Assembly (NCBI GenBank): GCA_937916365.1
Contig: CALFSY010000247.1
Span: 1 to 8,293 of the forward strand
Reading direction: 5' to 3'
Length of the DNA stretch: 8,293 nucleotides
From: an uncultured Jannaschia sp.
Lineage (GTDB): Bacteria > Pseudomonadota > Alphaproteobacteria > Rhodobacterales > Rhodobacteraceae
The notes beneath the pieces were generated by a model. That model was given only the letters and a program-made list of their open reading frames with translations, made no database searches and was not told where the DNA came from. Below are positions 7,236 to 8,293 of the stretch, piece by piece. Numbering within the stretch: position 1 is the first letter of the stretch; the number at the start of each line of letters is the position of its first letter. A program made the position numbers and the translations under genes.

Positions 7236-7282
7236 TTGTGCCATCTGTGACGCGTGACGTATAAGAAAAGGAAACGGCGCCT

Positions 7283-7903
7283 ATGTTTGCGGTAATGAAG
7301 ACGGGCGGAAAACAATACAAAGTGCGCTCTGGCGACATTTTGAAGGTTGAAAAATTGCCCGCTGAAACAGGCGAAATTGTTCAGTTCAACGATGTCCTTA
7401 TGCTTGGCGGTGATACGACGGTTGTGGGGGCACCTTTTATTTCTGGGGCTGCTGTGCGCGCACATGTGGTCGATCAAGTAAAGGGTGAAAAGGTAATCAA
7501 CTTTGTTAAACGGCGGCGTAAGCATTCGTCACAACGCAAAAAAGGTCATCGCCAACATCTGACCCTTGTGCGTGTTACCGAAATCGTGCCTTCGGGTGCA
7601 GAGGTCCAGCAGGTTACCCCGACGCTTACCGCAAAACCAGCCCGCGCCCAATCTGCGGAACCAAAGACATCATCGCCCCCCCCTACAGAAACCACCGATG
7701 ATTTGAAAAAATTGTCGGGCGTTGGTCCCACGATTGAGAAAAAACTACATGCAGCAGGTGTAACGCGCTTTGCCCAGATTGCGGCATGGACGTCCGATGA
7801 TATTGCCGCCATGGACGCGCAGCTTTCTTTTAAGGGGCGCATTGAACGCGAACGATGGGTTGAGCAAGCCCAAGCATTGATCGAAGAAGATCAAAGCCAA
7901 TAG
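7283..7903 (+). CDS. rplU: Ribosomal protein L21 (bL21) fused to a helix-hairpin-helix tail
   Basis: This 206-residue protein is about twice the length of standard L21 (near 103). Residues 1-103 are a normal bL21, from MFAVMKTGGKQYKV through the rRNA-binding signature KRRRKHSSQRKKGHRQHLT (77-93) to VRVTEIV. L21 binds 23S rRNA in the large subunit. A low-complexity Ala/Pro/Ser/Thr linker (about 108-138) leads to a tail with a helix-hairpin-helix core, LSGVGPTIEKKLHAAGV (144-160), and the helical TRFAQIAAWTSDDIAAMDAQ. Similar tails occur on L21 and other proteins in alphaproteobacteria. The motif usually binds nucleic acid, but its role on L21 is unknown to me. The start follows AAAAGGAAA by about 10 nt. 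A C8 run at 7676-7683 in the linker keeps the reading frame as sequenced. rpmA follows after 18 nt. Confidence 0.95.
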   Translation: MFAVMKTGGKQYKVRSGDILKVEKLPAETGEIVQFNDVLMLGGDTTVVGAPFISGAAVRAHVVDQVKGEKVINFVKRRRKHSSQRKKGHRQHLTLVRVTEIVPSGAEVQQVTPTLTAKPARAQSAEPKTSSPPPTETTDDLKKLSGVGPTIEKKLHAAGVTRFAQIAAWTSDDIAAMDAQLSFKGRIERERWVEQAQALIEEDQSQ

Positions 7904-7921
7904 AACACGAGGGAAAAACAA

Positions 7922-8191
7922 ATGGCACATAAGAAAGCAGGCGGATCTTCGCGCAATGGGCGTGATTCTGCCGGACGCCGATTGGGTGTAAAAAAATATG
8001 GTGGGCAATCCGTGATTCCCGGCAACATTATCGTGCGCCAGCGTGGCACCAGATGGTATCCGGGCGAGGGCACAGGGATAGGCAAGGATCATACGATTTT
8101 CGCCAAAATCGCAGGTCACGTAACCTTTTCTAAGGGGTTCAAAGGTCGTTCCTTTATATCAGTGCAACCGATGGTTGAGGTTGCAGAATAA
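7922..8191 (+). CDS. rpmA: Ribosomal protein L27 (bL27)
   Basis: This 89-residue protein is a standard-length bL27, a large-subunit protein whose N-terminal arm reaches the peptidyl-transferase centre and helps place tRNA. The signature MAHKKAGGSSRNGRDSAGRR is followed by LGVKKYGGQSVIPGNIIVRQRGT and FKGRSFISV. The mature-type N-terminus lacks the cleavable extension seen in Firmicutes. It starts 18 nt after rplU with a GAGGGA ribosome binding site, so the two genes are co-transcribed in the usual rplU-rpmA order. Its stop codon TAA lies in the loop of a possible hairpin (8178-8202). Confidence 0.98.
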   Translation: MAHKKAGGSSRNGRDSAGRRLGVKKYGGQSVIPGNIIVRQRGTRWYPGEGTGIGKDHTIFAKIAGHVTFSKGFKGRSFISVQPMVEVAE

Positions 8192-8277
8192 TATCGCAAC
8201 CTTGGTAAAATAAATATGCCCGCAATAGTGGGCGACGTGGGCTAGGTTCTACGTTATCGGCTAGTTTATACCGATAA
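8178..8277 (+). other. Dyad-rich sequence after rpmA
   Basis: Three stem-forming dyads occur in a row. AGGTTGC/GCAACCT (8178-8184 and 8196-8202) flanks the rpmA stop. GCCCGC/GTGGGC (8218-8223 and 8228-8233, one G-U pair) has an AATA loop. TTATCGG/CCGATAA (8254-8260 and 8271-8277) has a 10-nt spacer. None is followed by a T-run, so none is a convincing intrinsic terminator. They may shape the mRNA between rpmA and the next gene, and the last could be an operator. No coding region begins before the window ends. Confidence 0.35.
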
Positions 8278-8293
8278 TTGCAGGCTACCTTTG

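Larger units (their letters stand above)
6951..7282. other. Gene-free region between tRNA-Ser and rplU
   Basis: This 332-bp AT-rich stretch separates divergent transcription units. I find no convincing gene in it. It holds the leftward tRNA promoter, a rightward TTGACA box, the inverted repeat TTAATC-TAT-GATTAA (7186-7200), a bulged hairpin (7213-7235), and a tandem GTGACGC/GTGACGT pair (7247-7260) just before the rplU ribosome binding site. Confidence 0.6.

Noticed and set aside
7181..8119. Minus-strand frames opposite rplU and rpmA
   Set aside because: They are antisense to two confident ribosomal protein genes and show no recognisable domains.

Overview
The window looks like ordinary chromosome from an alphaproteobacterium, most likely Rhodobacterales. 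That placement is inferred from three things: an L21 ribosomal protein fused to a C-terminal helix-hairpin-helix domain, a tRNA-Ser lying next to rplU-rpmA, and the style of the Lon and iron-permease proteins. Base composition is balanced and even across the genes. I see no insertion sequence, prophage, CRISPR array or other mobile element.

Layout, left to right. (1) A minus-strand two-gene operon (51-2326): an ArsJ-associated glyceraldehyde-3-phosphate dehydrogenase followed, with a 4-bp ATGA overlap, by the MFS exporter ArsJ. By established knowledge of these families, the pair detoxifies arsenate: the dehydrogenase makes 1-arseno-3-phosphoglycerate and ArsJ exports it. (2) A 153-bp divergent control region (2327-2479) with several palindromes and a perfect TATAAT. 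(3) A plus-strand two-domain Fe(3+)-type ABC permease (2480-4141) with no binding protein or ATPase gene beside it. (4) A 143-bp leader with a TTGACA box, then lon (4285-6684) encoding a complete ATP-dependent protease. (5) A hairpin terminator, strongest for leftward transcription, between lon and a leftward tRNA-Ser(CGA) (6861-6950). (6) A 332-bp gene-free stretch with the tRNA promoter and the rplU leader. (7) rplU (L21 fused to a helix-hairpin-helix tail) and rpmA (L27), followed by 102 bp of dyad-rich sequence to the window edge.

The genes form three functional blocks: arsenate export, iron import plus protein quality control, and translation. Nothing here amounts to a clearly new system. 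The points most worth a second look are a C8 homopolymer in rplU, where any one-base slip would cut off the fused tail just after the L21 core; the palindromes between the arsenic operon and the iron permease; and the structured leaders of lon and rplU.
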